Below are positions 1 through 8,594 of a stretch of DNA of 64,000 nt, one piece after another (positions within the stretch are counted from its first letter, which is position 1; each line of letters begins with the position of its first letter). Position numbers and translations under genes: made by a program. Origin of the DNA: Ochrobactrum teleogrylli (GTDB taxonomy: Bacteria > Pseudomonadota > Alphaproteobacteria > Rhizobiales > Rhizobiaceae); contig NZ_VEWL01000002.1 in the NCBI RefSeq assembly GCF_006376685.1, positions 372,001-436,000 on the forward strand, in the 5' to 3' direction. Below the pieces are notes generated by a model. That model did not search any database, had not been told where the DNA came from, and saw only the letters and a list, made by a program, of their open reading frames with translations.

Positions 1-1012
1 CGCGGAAATCGGAATGCGCCGAGCGGAGCAGGCCGTAATAGGCGTAAAGCTGGCCATAGGCGAACCAGAAACGGTCGTCCGCACGGGTGTCGAACCAGCC
101 ATTATGATAGTTTTCCGCCCGGTCCTTGAGAATTGCGGACGTCGAACCAAGGTCGCTGGCGATGCGATCGACAAACTGGATCAGATTGTCGGCGCGGGCA
201 TCAAAGGTCGCCTGACAGTTTTCAAGACGCGTGTTGAACGAACGCAGATCCTTGATCGCCGAGCGATAATAGCTGGGCGTCGGGGTCTTGGGGCCGAACG
301 GACTCAGGCCGAAATACCAGGAATCCTCCGCAAACTGCAGATTGCCACGGGCCTTTTGCAGATCGCCATCAATCTGCGACGTGCCGCGCAGACGACCTAT
401 ATTGTCCACCAGTTCAATCGCCGTGCGGCGCACAGCGGCATTGATGCCGCGCTGGAACGAAGCCTTATTGTCGAGGAACGGTGTGCGATCCCAGTCCAGA
501 CCGAAGAAACCGGTCTTGTAGAGCAGCATGGAAGAAATCCACGCATTCTGGTTCACGTTGAAATCGGTAAGGTCGGCGGCAACCTCGGCAATCGCCGAAC
601 GCGAGCACTTGCGGGCCGATGACGGTATCTGCGCCGCCTGAACCGGCTGGCTTGCCGCCGGTGTTTCAGCAGATGGCTGATTGCTGTTCTCGGTCGCGGG
701 CGCGGTGGAAGGTGCTGGCTCCGGCGCGACGGCAGGCGTCGAGTTTACTTCCTCGCCGGGCGTGTTTGCGGTCTGATAGCTATACTTTGCCGGATAGTCC
801 GGGTCGAAATTGGTCCAGACCTGAGTCTGCCAGATAAAATAAATATAGAGCGCGGCCAGACCGACCACGACGACGCCAATCACGGCTTTCCACAATATTC
901 CGAACTTCAGATAAACCCGCCATAAAGCGGCCAGTGGAACGGCTATCAGCCGGGCCAAACCCGCAATCATGCGACCAAGGAAGGAGAAAACGGCCCGTAC
1001 TGCATTCCACAC
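1..1012 (-). CDS. DUF2333 family membrane protein, C-terminus beyond the window
   Basis: The frame is open on the minus strand from 1012 to the window edge, so the C-terminus is missing. Translation gives a short N-terminal cytoplasmic part, one membrane helix at about residues 35-55 (WKAVIGVVVVGLAALYIYF), a Pro/Ala/Glu-rich linker to about residue 120, then a globular part with the Trp/Tyr-rich segments typical of DUF2333 (for example WFDTRADDRFWFAYGQLYAY). I chose the GTG at 1012 because GGAAGG lies just upstream; an internal ATG at 970 has no visible ribosome site. The function of the family is unknown; a single-pass inner-membrane protein with a periplasmic domain is the natural reading. 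All overlapping plus-strand frames look like shadows. Confidence 0.8.
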   Translation of the reverse strand, partial: MWNAVRAVFSFLGRMIAGLARLIAVPLAALWRVYLKFGILWKAVIGVVVVGLAALYIYFIWQTQVWTNFDPDYPAKYSYQTANTPGEEVNSTPAVAPEPAPSTAPATENSNQPSAETPAASQPVQAAQIPSSARKCSRSAIAEVAADLTDFNVNQNAWISSMLLYKTGFFGLDWDRTPFLDNKASFQRGINAAVRRTAIELVDNIGRLRGTSQIDGDLQKARGNLQFAEDSWYFGLSPFGPKTPTPSYYRSAIKDLRSFNTRLENCQATFDARADNLIQFVDRIASDLGSTSAILKDRAENYHNGWFDTRADDRFWFAYGQLYAYYGLLRSAHSDFR

Positions 1013-1433
1013 TATCAATCATCCTTCCATTGGCCCGCAATTCCGGGGCTTCGAACCATTCTCGCTCGCACATCGGGCCGTCGTAAAAAACGCCGTTTCC
1101 CGAAAAGCAGCGAGCAAGAAACGCTGTTCCTCTTCAAATAGAGTGCGCTCGTCTTTTCGACAACCGCGATCGCTCATCCAACTGATTTTATCCGGCATTT
1201 TGGCGCGACAGGGTTGAAACCGGGGGGCCGATCCGTAACATGGCGCAACTTGGAGCCGTTCCGGTAAAAGTGCGGGATATTTTTTCGTTCTCATCACGAC
1301 AAAAGAGACAGACGTCGCAATCGAGAATATTTTCGCCGCTGTGGTACTTGAACGGCGCAATCTTTGGTGTTTGCTAAAGCCGGAACCGGAAAAATAAGCA
1401 AACCGTCAAAACGGCCCGGAAATGGAGAGAACA
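1013..1433. other. Divergent intergenic region upstream of choX and the DUF2333 gene
   Basis: This 421-bp stretch separates two divergent genes and should hold both promoters. It is AT-richer near 1270-1400. I see no repeat, terminator or operator that I could name with confidence. The short frames on both strands lack ribosome sites and resemble no family I know. Confidence 0.4.
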
Positions 1434-2390
1434 ATGAAACTGACCTATACGCTTGCCTTTGCTGCGCTTGCCACGGGAACGGCAATGCTCGCGGCACCTG
1501 CTGCCAGCTTCGCGGCCGAACCGGAAAGCTGCTCGACCGTGCGTTTTTCCGATGTCGGCTGGACCGACATCACCTCGACGACTGCGGTTGCGACCGAAAT
1601 TCTCAAAGGCCTCGGCTACAAGACCGATATCAAGGTTCTATCCGTGCCGGTGACTTATGCATCGCTGAGCAAGAAGGACATCGACGTCTTCCTCGGCTAC
1701 TGGAACCCTTCCATGAGCGCTGATCTGAAGCCTTATCTCGATGACAAGAGCGTTGAGACGCTGCGTACCAACCTCACCGGCGCGAAGTATACGCTTGCCG
1801 TGCCGAAATATGCCGCCGACGAAGGCCTGAAGGATTTCAAGGATATCGCCACCTTCAAGGACAAGCTCGGCGGCAAGATCTACGGCATCGAGCCGGGCAA
1901 TGACGGCAATCGCCTGATCCTTGACATGATCAACAAGGACGCTTTCGGCCTGAAGTCGTTCGAACTGGCGGAATCCTCCGAACAGGGCATGCTTGCGCAG
2001 GTTGCGCGCGCCATCAAGAGCAAAGAGCCGGTTGTGTTCCTCGCATGGGAACCGCATCCGATGAACAAGCGCTTCGAGATCACTTATCTCACCGGCGGCG
2101 ATGACTTCTTCGGTCCGAACCTCGGCGGCGCCAAGGTCGAAACCAATGTGCGCAAAGGCTACACGCAGGAATGCCCAAATGTCGGCAAGTTCCTGACCAA
2201 TCTCGAATTCAACCTCGACCTCGAAAACGAGATCATGGGCAAGATTCTGGACGATGGCGCAGAGCCTTCGAAGGCTGCGACCGACTGGCTCAAGGCCAAT
2301 CCCGCTGCGCTCGACAAGTGGCTCGCAGGCGTGACGACGGTTGACGGCAAGGATGGTCTGCCTGCCGTCAAATCGGCCCTCGGCCTTTGA
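1434..2390 (+). CDS. choX: Choline ABC transporter, periplasmic substrate-binding protein
   Basis: Encodes a 318-residue precursor of the OpuAC/glycine-betaine-binding family. A signal peptide (MKLTYTLAFAALATGTAM, cleavage after the Ala-rich stretch near residue 28) sends it to the periplasm. The mature part has the features of ChoX: the DVGWTDI segment near the N-terminus, GYWNPSM, EPGNDGNRL and FLAWEPHPMN, which supply aromatic residues of the choline box in the family. The start at 1434 follows GGAGAG; an in-frame ATG 12 bp earlier is less well placed. It heads choXWV, the order known from Sinorhizobium. The inferred job is high-affinity choline capture for osmoprotection or phosphatidylcholine synthesis. 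Confidence 0.9.
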   Translation: MKLTYTLAFAALATGTAMLAAPAASFAAEPESCSTVRFSDVGWTDITSTTAVATEILKGLGYKTDIKVLSVPVTYASLSKKDIDVFLGYWNPSMSADLKPYLDDKSVETLRTNLTGAKYTLAVPKYAADEGLKDFKDIATFKDKLGGKIYGIEPGNDGNRLILDMINKDAFGLKSFELAESSEQGMLAQVARAIKSKEPVVFLAWEPHPMNKRFEITYLTGGDDFFGPNLGGAKVETNVRKGYTQECPNVGKFLTNLEFNLDLENEIMGKILDDGAEPSKAATDWLKANPAALDKWLAGVTTVDGKDGLPAVKSALGL

Positions 2391-2471
2391 TGTGAAGCAC
2401 TCGCAGGCCGCGGTTAAACCCGCGGCCTTTCCATCTGTAGATACTCAGGCACGCAGCAGGAGACTTCATCG

Positions 2472-3308
2472 TTGAACTGGCTGACGGACTATAAAATTCC
2501 GGTTGGACCGACTGCAAAGACGGTCGTTGACTGGCTGACGAACAATATGGGTGGCTTTTTCGACCTGCTGGCAGCGGTCATGCAAAGCATGATCGACGCC
2601 CTGCTTTTCGTCCTGAAACTGCCGCACCCGCTGCTGCTGATCGCCATATTCGCAGTGATTGCCTGGCTGATCCAGCGCCGCATTTCGGTGGTCGTGCTGA
2701 CGATCCTGGGCTTTCTGTTCATTCTCAATCAGGGTTACTGGGACCGCACGCTGGAAACGCTGACGCTTGTGCTTTCGTCCTGTGTTCTCTGCATGGCCAT
2801 CGGCGTTCCGCTCGGCATTGCCGCAGCGCATCGTCCGACGCTTTACGCGGCCATGCGACCGGTGCTCGATCTGATGCAGACGCTGCCCACCTTCGTCTAT
2901 CTGATCCCGGCCATCGTCTTTTTCGGCATTGGCATGGTGCCCGGCCTGCTCGCCACAGCCATTTTCGTTCTGCCCGCGCCGGTGCGTCTGACACATCTCG
3001 GCGTTTCGTCCACGCCATCCTCCTTGATCGAAGCTGGCGAAGCCTTCGGCGCTTCCCGGTCCCAGCTTCTCTGGAAGATTGAGCTGCCCTATGCCATGCC
3101 GCAAATTCTGGCGGGCCTGACCCAGACAATCATGCTGTCGCTTTCGATGGTGGTTATCGCCGCTCTCGTGGGTGCCGATGGTCTTGGCGTTCCGGTCGTC
3201 CGCGCGCTGAACTCGGTCAACACCGCGCTCGGCTTCGAGGCTGGCCTTGTCATCGTCGTGGTCGCCATTGTGCTCGACCGCATCTTCCGCGCTGGGCGCG
3301 AGAAATAG
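2472..3308 (+). CDS. choW: Choline ABC transporter permease
   Basis: A 278-residue inner-membrane permease of the ProW/OpuAB type with about six hydrophobic segments. The characteristic EAA loop is seen near residue 195 (EAGEAFGASRSQLLWKIELP), which docks on the ATPase. Translation appears to start at a TTG at 2472, with AGGAG about 9 bp upstream. The gene lies 81 bp after choX and 10 bp before choV, so the three are probably one operon. It would form the choline channel in the complex with ChoX and ChoV. Confidence 0.9.
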   Translation: MNWLTDYKIPVGPTAKTVVDWLTNNMGGFFDLLAAVMQSMIDALLFVLKLPHPLLLIAIFAVIAWLIQRRISVVVLTILGFLFILNQGYWDRTLETLTLVLSSCVLCMAIGVPLGIAAAHRPTLYAAMRPVLDLMQTLPTFVYLIPAIVFFGIGMVPGLLATAIFVLPAPVRLTHLGVSSTPSSLIEAGEAFGASRSQLLWKIELPYAMPQILAGLTQTIMLSLSMVVIAALVGADGLGVPVVRALNSVNTALGFEAGLVIVVVAIVLDRIFRAGREK

Positions 3309-3318
3309 GAGATCGCGG

Positions 3319-4359
3319 ATGACCATTATCGCAATTGAAGATGTCTGCATCATTTTCGGCAAGAACACGGATAATGCGCTGGCGCTTGCTGATCGCGGTG
3401 CAACGCGATCCCAGATTCAGGCCGAAACCGGCCATGTGCTTGGCGTCCACGACTGCACGCTCAACATTGAAGAAGGCGAAATCCTTGTTCTGATGGGCCT
3501 GTCCGGTTCCGGCAAGTCCACGCTGCTGCGCGCCATCAACCGGCTCAACCCGATTTCGCGCGGCCGCGTCACGGTGCGGGATGGCGACCGGGGCATCGAC
3601 GTCGGCAAGGCGGATCGCAACACGCTGCGCCATCTGCGCACCGAACTTGTTTCGATGGTCTTTCAGCAATTCGGCCTGCTGCCCTGGCGCACCGTCGAGG
3701 AGAATGTCGCCTTCGGGCTGGAAATCTCCGGTATGGGCAAAGAAGAGCGCATTTCCAAGGCCCGCCAGCAGCTCGAACTAGTCGGGCTTCAGGACTGGGC
3801 CAAGCGAAAGGTCGGTGAATTATCCGGCGGCATGCAGCAGCGCGTCGGTCTCGCCCGCGCCTTTGCCACCGGCGCGCCGATCCTGCTGATGGACGAACCC
3901 TTCTCGGCGCTTGATCCGCTGATCCGCACGCGGTTGCAGGACGAGCTTCTGGCCTTCCAGTCGCGCTTGAAAAAGACCATTGTCTTCGTCAGTCACGATC
4001 TTGATGAGGCCATGAAGATCGGCAATCGCATCGCCATTATGGAGGGTGGGCGCATCGTGCAATGCGGAACGCCGCAGGAAATCCTGCTGCAACCCGCCGA
4101 CCAGTATGTCGCCGATTTCGTCGCTCACATGAATCCGCTTGGCGTGCTGCGCGCGGGCGATATCATGACGCCGTTCGACCGTAACGCCGCCCCTCGCCCC
4201 TTTGCGGCCACAGCGCGACGGGAAACGCTGGTGCGCGAGCTGATGAATGCCGTTGCCGACAGCAGCGGCGATGTCGGCATCGTCGAGAATGGCAACATCA
4301 TCGGAAAGGTCGCGGCCGATGATATCGTCCGGGCGCTCGCCTGGCACCAACAACGCTGA
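3319..4359 (+). CDS. choV: Choline ABC transporter, ATP-binding protein
   Basis: A 346-residue ABC ATPase of the ProV/OpuAA class. Walker A is GLSGSGKST, the signature is LSGGMQQRV, Walker B is ILLMDEPFSALDP, and the switch histidine lies in FVSHDLDEA. A C-terminal extension of about 90 residues after the ATPase core resembles the regulatory tail of ProV, reduced compared with a full CBS pair. The start at 3319 has GGAG just upstream; a longer frame from 3247 overlaps choW and is not supported. Last gene of choXWV. Confidence 0.92.
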   Translation: MTIIAIEDVCIIFGKNTDNALALADRGATRSQIQAETGHVLGVHDCTLNIEEGEILVLMGLSGSGKSTLLRAINRLNPISRGRVTVRDGDRGIDVGKADRNTLRHLRTELVSMVFQQFGLLPWRTVEENVAFGLEISGMGKEERISKARQQLELVGLQDWAKRKVGELSGGMQQRVGLARAFATGAPILLMDEPFSALDPLIRTRLQDELLAFQSRLKKTIVFVSHDLDEAMKIGNRIAIMEGGRIVQCGTPQEILLQPADQYVADFVAHMNPLGVLRAGDIMTPFDRNAAPRPFAATARRETLVRELMNAVADSSGDVGIVENGNIIGKVAADDIVRALAWHQQR

Positions 4360-4523
4360 TGCGCCTACATCAATGAAAAATTCCCCATAAAGAGACGGCG
4401 GCAATGGCAACAAGAATAAGGACAGAAAACAAAAGTATTAATAAAATACGCATCTGATCACCGTATGAATTAAATTTTGCCAGTGTATCGTAAATGTCCT
4501 CGCACTCAAGTTGTAAACGAAAC

Positions 4524-4557
4524 AAAAACGCCGCACGTTTTAATATGCGGCGTTTTT
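4524..4557. terminator. Bidirectional intrinsic terminator between choV and dppF
   Basis: AAAAACGCCGCA at 4524-4535 pairs with TGCGGCGTTTTT at 4546-4557 around a 10-base AT-rich loop. The stem has A- and T-runs at its two ends, so it can stop transcription from either side: choXWV from the left and dppABCDF from the right. Confidence 0.8.
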
Positions 4558-4605
4558 ATTTTATACCAAGCTCTGAATTTCCAATAAATGGATTATCGAG
4601 CGGCT

Positions 4606-4750
4606 AGAGCGGTTCCGTTTAATACGGAATCGTGGAACCGCTCTAGCTATTTGTTTTTAAGCATTATCCTACGTATCGAAGCGGGATCAGAAATCAGTCC
4701 AGTGGATTGATTTCCCCGCGTAGGCGCTCCGCACTTTTGCTGGAAATGCT
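4606..4750 (+). repeat. 145-bp dispersed intergenic repeat, copy 1
   Basis: This element recurs in inverted orientation at 15161-15305, with the same length and high identity: shared blocks include GACTGATTTCC/GATTGATTTCC, CTATTTGTTTTTA and CACTTTTGCTGGAAATGCT. The outer part is itself palindromic (GAGCGGTTCC...GGAACCGCTC at 4607-4644). It ends on the base before the dppF stop codon. It resembles the Bru-RS type of short palindromic repeat found in Brucella, but I cannot confirm that identity here. Confidence 0.75.
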
Positions 4751-5599
4751 CTAAGCCTGTGCGGCCTGTCTGGCGGCGGCACGCGCCTCGACGCGGGCGC
4801 GAATGGCATCCACATCCGCACGCGGCGTCGCGGCAAACAGCTTCTTCGTGTAATCGTGCTGCGGATTGTTGAACACGTCGTCACGCGACCCGTATTCAAC
4901 CACCTCACCAAAATACATCACCATCACCTCGTCAGCGATATAGCGCACCACCGAAAGGTCGTGGCTGATGAAGACATAGGTGAGACCGAACTCTTCCTGC
5001 AGGTCGGACAACAGGTTCAGCACCTGCGCCTGCACCGACAGATCGAGCGCAGAAACCGGCTCGTCGAGAATCAGCAGCTTCGGATTGAGCATCAGCGCGC
5101 GCGCAATGGCGATACGCTGGCGCTGGCCGCCCGAGAACATATGCGGATAGCGGTTGAAGTGCTCGCGACCGAGACCAACCTTCAACAACATCTGCATCGC
5201 CTTGGCGCGACGCTCTTCCGCCGACATATTCGTGTTCAGCAGCAGCGGTTCGGCCAGCACATCGCCGATCTTCTGGCGTGGATTGAGCGAACCGTAAGGG
5301 TTCTGGAACACGATCTGCACCTTCTGGCGCATTTCGGCGGTCAGCCCGTCACGAGCGATGTTCACATCCTTGCCGCCGATCATCAGATCGCCGGAAGTCT
5401 GCGGATCGATCATGGTGAGGATGCGCGCCAGTGTGGACTTGCCGCAACCCGATTCGCCAACGATTGCCAGCGTCTTGCCCTTTTCGAGCTTGAAGCTGAC
5501 GCCCTTGACGGCATGAACCACCTTCGGCTTGCCGAACAGGCCGCCGCCGACATGGTAATCGCGCTTGATATCGCGCGCTTCGAGAACGATCTCGCTCAT
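4751..5599 (-). CDS. dppF: Dipeptide ABC transporter ATP-binding protein DppF
   Basis: A 282-residue oligopeptide/dipeptide-type ABC ATPase. It has Walker A GESGCGKST, signature FSGGQRQRI, Walker B LLILDEPVSALD and the switch histidine in FISHDLSVV. The C-terminal part after residue 230 is of the Opp/Dpp type (QHDYTKKLFAATP). Its ATG overlaps the dppD stop by 4 bp, so the two are translationally coupled. It pairs with DppD to drive uptake through DppBC. The substrate is inferred from the family; peptides are likely, though heme or aminolevulinate are also carried by Dpp systems. Confidence 0.9.
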   Translation of the reverse strand: MSEIVLEARDIKRDYHVGGGLFGKPKVVHAVKGVSFKLEKGKTLAIVGESGCGKSTLARILTMIDPQTSGDLMIGGKDVNIARDGLTAEMRQKVQIVFQNPYGSLNPRQKIGDVLAEPLLLNTNMSAEERRAKAMQMLLKVGLGREHFNRYPHMFSGGQRQRIAIARALMLNPKLLILDEPVSALDLSVQAQVLNLLSDLQEEFGLTYVFISHDLSVVRYIADEVMVMYFGEVVEYGSRDDVFNNPQHDYTKKLFAATPRADVDAIRARVEARAAARQAAQA

Positions 5600-6447
5600 C
5601 GCGCTTCTCCTGCACTGGTCTCGTCAAAAGCGAAATCCGACACCGTCGGCAGACGGTCGCCTGTCGCATTTTCCGGCAGAGCCGACAGAAGCGCGCGCGT
5701 GTAAGGGCTTTTCGGTGCGGAAAACAGCGACAGCACGTCGGCGTCCTCCATCTTGTGACCTTTATACTGCACGATGACACGATCCGCCGTTTCGGCGACG
5801 ACACCCATATCGTGGGTGATCATGATCAGGCCCATGCCATGCTCCACCTGAAGCCGCATCAGCAGATCGAGGATCTGCTTTTGGATCGTCACGTCGAGAG
5901 CCGTGGTCGGCTCATCAGCGATCAGTAGCTTCGGATTGCAGGCAATCGCGATAGCAATCATAACACGCTGGCACTGGCCGCCCGACATCTGATGCGGGAA
6001 GCTGCCGAGACGCTCAGAGGCATCGCGGATTCCAACCAGTTCGAGAAGCTCGATCGCGCGAGCACGGCTCGCCGAACCATTCATGCCCATATGCTGCCTG
6101 AGCGCTTCTTCAAGCTGATAACCGACCGTGAAGCACGGATTGAGGCTCGCAACCGGCTCCTGAAAGATCATCGAAATGTCGCGACCAATGATCTGGCGGC
6201 GCTCCGAACTGGAAAGCGTGCGCAAATCCTTGCGGTCGAACGACATCTTGTCCGCCGTCACGGTCGCGGTCTTGGGCAGAAGGCCCATCACTGCGAGCAT
6301 GCCGACCGACTTGCCCGAACCGGACTCGCCGACAATGGCCAGAACTTCGCCCTTGTCGACCGTGATATCGATGCCATCGACCGCCTTGAAAGGACCAGTC
6401 GAAGTATCGAACGAAACCGTAAGGTTCTTGATTTCAAGCAAAGCCAT
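5596..6447 (-). CDS. dppD: Dipeptide ABC transporter ATP-binding protein DppD
   Basis: A 283-residue ABC ATPase with Walker [10 protein letters not shown], signature MSGGQCQRV, Walker [14 protein letters not shown] and switch histidine in MITHDMGVV. The C-terminal oligopeptide-transporter tail carries [11 protein letters not shown]. It lies between dppC (3-bp gap) and dppF (4-bp overlap). DppD and DppF form the ATPase heterodimer of the complex on the cytoplasmic face. Confidence 0.9.
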   Translation of the reverse strand: MALLEIKNLTVSFDTSTGPFKAVDGIDITVDKGEVLAIVGESGSGKSVGMLAVMGLLPKTATVTADKMSFDRKDLRTLSSSERRQIIGRDISMIFQEPVASLNPCFTVGYQLEEALRQHMGMNGSASRARAIELLELVGIRDASERLGSFPHQMSGGQCQRVMIAIAIACNPKLLIADEPTTALDVTIQKQILDLLMRLQVEHGMGLIMITHDMGVVAETADRVIVQYKGHKMEDADVLSLFSAPKSPYTRALLSALPENATGDRLPTVSDFAFDETSAGEAR

Positions 6448-6450
6448 CGA

Positions 6451-7359
6451 TCAGCTCCTCTTGAGTTTCGGGTCAAGCGCATCGCGCAGACCGTCGCCGA
6501 TCAGATTGATGGCGAGAACAGTGATCAGGATTGCCAGACCCGGGAAGGTCACAATCCACCAGGCGCTGGTGATGAACTCGCGCGCCGATGCGAGCATGGT
6601 GCCCCATTCCGGCGTTGGCGGCTGTGCGCCCATGCCAAGGAAGCCCAATGCCGCCACGTCGAGGATGGCGTTGGAAAACGACATCGTTGCCTGCACCACG
6701 AGGGGCGCGAGACAGTTCGGCAGGATGGTCTTGAACATCAGGCGCAGCCTGCTTGCTCCGGCAAGCTTGGCCGCGGTCACGTATTCGCGTTCCTTTTCCG
6801 CCATGACGGCGGCGCGGGTGAGACGAGAAAAATGCGGCAGCAAGACAAGCGTGATCGCAAGCACGGCATTGATGAGGCCAGGCCCGAGAATAGCCACCAG
6901 AACCAGCGCCAGCAGCAGCGACGGGAATGCCAGGATCACGTCCATGATGCGCATGAACACCGTATCGACGCCGCCACCGAAATAGCCGGTGATGAGGCCG
7001 ATGGTGATGCCGAGGCACATCGAAATGATGACGATGACGAAACCGACCAGCAGCGAATATTGTGCGCCATAGATCAGGCGGGACAGAATATCACGGCCCA
7101 CCTCATCCGTTCCAAGCAGGAACTGGGTCGAACCGCCTTCCTGCCAGAAAGGCGGCAGCTTGATGTAGTCGCGGAACTGATCGACAGGACTATGCGGTGC
7201 AATGACCGGCGCCAGAATGGCCACGAGAATGACCGCCATGAAGACGTAGAGGCCGATAACCGCGCCGCGATTGACGCTGAAATAGAACCAGAAATCCTTC
7301 AGCGCGCGCATCTTGCCGATGTCGTTTGCGGCTTCCGGCTGAATAGCTGAGTGTGTCAT
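6451..7359 (-). CDS. dppC: Dipeptide ABC transporter permease DppC
   Basis: A 302-residue inner-membrane permease. It shows the N-terminal OppC/DppC helix (residues 35-55), the conserved FLLGTDEVGRDILSRLIYGA segment, a BPD-type membrane domain, and the EAA-like loop around AKLAGASRLRLMFKTILPN. The gene is 7 bp downstream of dppB and 3 bp upstream of dppD, so it is part of one tight operon. Confidence 0.9.
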   Translation of the reverse strand: MTHSAIQPEAANDIGKMRALKDFWFYFSVNRGAVIGLYVFMAVILVAILAPVIAPHSPVDQFRDYIKLPPFWQEGGSTQFLLGTDEVGRDILSRLIYGAQYSLLVGFVIVIISMCLGITIGLITGYFGGGVDTVFMRIMDVILAFPSLLLALVLVAILGPGLINAVLAITLVLLPHFSRLTRAAVMAEKEREYVTAAKLAGASRLRLMFKTILPNCLAPLVVQATMSFSNAILDVAALGFLGMGAQPPTPEWGTMLASAREFITSAWWIVTFPGLAILITVLAINLIGDGLRDALDPKLKRS

Positions 7360-7366
7360 GATACCC

Positions 7367-8374
7367 TCACTTATGCCGGATACGCGGATTGATCAGGCCG
7401 TACAGCAGATCGACCACCAGATTGACCACCATGATAATGGCGGCAATCAGCAGCAGACCGCTCTGCACGACCGGATAGTCGCGGCGGAAAATGGAATCGA
7501 GCATCCATTTTCCGATGCCAGGCCAGGAGAAGATGGTCTCCGTCAGGATCGCACCGGCCATCAGCACACCGACCTGCAAGCCGATTGTCGTGATGACGGG
7601 GATCATGGCGTTGCGCAGCGCGTGAATGCCCACGACGCGGCGCGTCGGCAGACCCTTGGCGCGGGCGGTGCGCACATAGTCCTCACCCAGCACTTCCAGC
7701 ATCGCCGAGCGCGTCTGGCGCGCAATGACCGCGAGCGGAATGGTCGCCAGCACGATGGTCGGCAGGATGAGATGCGAGACCGCCGAAAGGAACGCGCCCT
7801 TCTGGTCCGACATCAGGCTGTCGATCAGCATGAAACCCGTCACCGACGGGAAGAAATAGAGGAGCGAAATGCGGCCTGAAACCGGCGTCCACTGCAATAT
7901 GCCCGAGAAGAAAATGATGAGCAAAAGCGCCCACCAGAAAATCGGCATCGAGTAACCAACCAGGGAAATGCCCATGAGGCCCTGATCGAACCAGGAACCG
8001 CGCTTGACGGCGGCGATGACGCCTGCCGGAATGCCAAGGCAGATCGCCACAATGATCGCGCAGATCGACAGCTCTACCGTAGCTGGAAACAGCGTGAAAA
8101 ATTCAACGAGAACAGGCTTCTTGGTCACCAGAGACTGGCCAAAATCGCCGTGCAGCAGGTTCCAGACATAATCCAGATATTGCTGCCAGATGGGGCGGTC
8201 AAAGCCGAGCTGCGCCATCAGTTCTGCATGGCGTTCCGGGCTGACGCCGCGCTCGCCTGCCATCAGCAGAACGGGATCGCCGGGCAGGACCCGGACGAAA
8301 GCGAAAGCAACGATCGTGATGCCAATGAAGGTCGGCACCAGATAGATGAGTTTGTTTAATATAAAACGAAACAT
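7367..8374 (-). CDS. dppB: Dipeptide ABC transporter permease DppB
   Basis: A 335-residue inner-membrane permease that begins MFRFILNKLIYLVPTFIGIT, typical of DppB/OppB. It contains VLPGDPVLLMAGERG in the first periplasmic loop and VRTARAKGLPTRRVV in the EAA loop. The start at 8374 matches the family; a 12-residue longer frame runs into the upstream stem-loop region and is unlikely. It is separated from dppA by 220 bp holding two large palindromes, unlike the tight spacing in the rest of the operon. Confidence 0.9.
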   Translation of the reverse strand: MFRFILNKLIYLVPTFIGITIVAFAFVRVLPGDPVLLMAGERGVSPERHAELMAQLGFDRPIWQQYLDYVWNLLHGDFGQSLVTKKPVLVEFFTLFPATVELSICAIIVAICLGIPAGVIAAVKRGSWFDQGLMGISLVGYSMPIFWWALLLIIFFSGILQWTPVSGRISLLYFFPSVTGFMLIDSLMSDQKGAFLSAVSHLILPTIVLATIPLAVIARQTRSAMLEVLGEDYVRTARAKGLPTRRVVGIHALRNAMIPVITTIGLQVGVLMAGAILTETIFSWPGIGKWMLDSIFRRDYPVVQSGLLLIAAIIMVVNLVVDLLYGLINPRIRHK

Positions 8375-8419
8375 ACAAAAACTCCGACCGGGTGCGGAGG
8401 AACCCTCCACACCCGGCCC

Positions 8420-8493
8420 CCGGTTTGACGAAACCGAAATTCGTATACCTCTTGGATGAGGCGTGAACGAATTTCGGTTTCAAACCAAACCGG
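8420..8493. repeat. Large stem-loop 1 between dppA and dppB
   Basis: CCGGTTTG at 8420 and AAACCGAAATTCG at 8431-8443 pair with CGAATTTCGGTTT at 8468-8480 and CAAACCGG-like sequence up to 8493. It is a long hairpin of about 74 bp in the transcribed gap after dppA. It may protect the dppA message from 3' decay or reduce read-through into dppBCDF, which is common where the binding protein is needed in excess. Confidence 0.75.
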
Positions 8494-8506
8494 CAACCAA
8501 TTGAAT

Positions 8507-8582
8507 CGAGTGTGGTTTGCGGATTTGAGGTTCCTGAACGCGCATGCCACGCAAAAAAGGAACCTCAAATCCACCACACTCG
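8507..8582. repeat. Large stem-loop 2 between dppA and dppB
   Basis: CGAGTGTGGT and GGATTTGAGGTTCC (8507-8534) pair with GGAACCTCAAATCC and ACCACACTCG (8559-8582). The stem is nearly perfect over about 24 bp. It stands directly behind the dppA stop codon at 8595 in the direction of transcription and carries an A/T-run in its loop side. Confidence 0.75.
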
Positions 8583-8594
8583 TGTTGTTAGACT

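Noticed and set aside
14-622. Open plus-strand frame of 202 residues
   Set aside because: It is antisense to the DUF2333 gene, whose translation shows a membrane helix and family motifs. The plus-strand product resembles nothing and has the Arg-rich composition of a shadow frame.
5992-7350. Plus-strand frame of 452 residues across dppD and dppC
   Set aside because: Rich in Arg, His and Asp and antisense to two clear ABC transporter genes.
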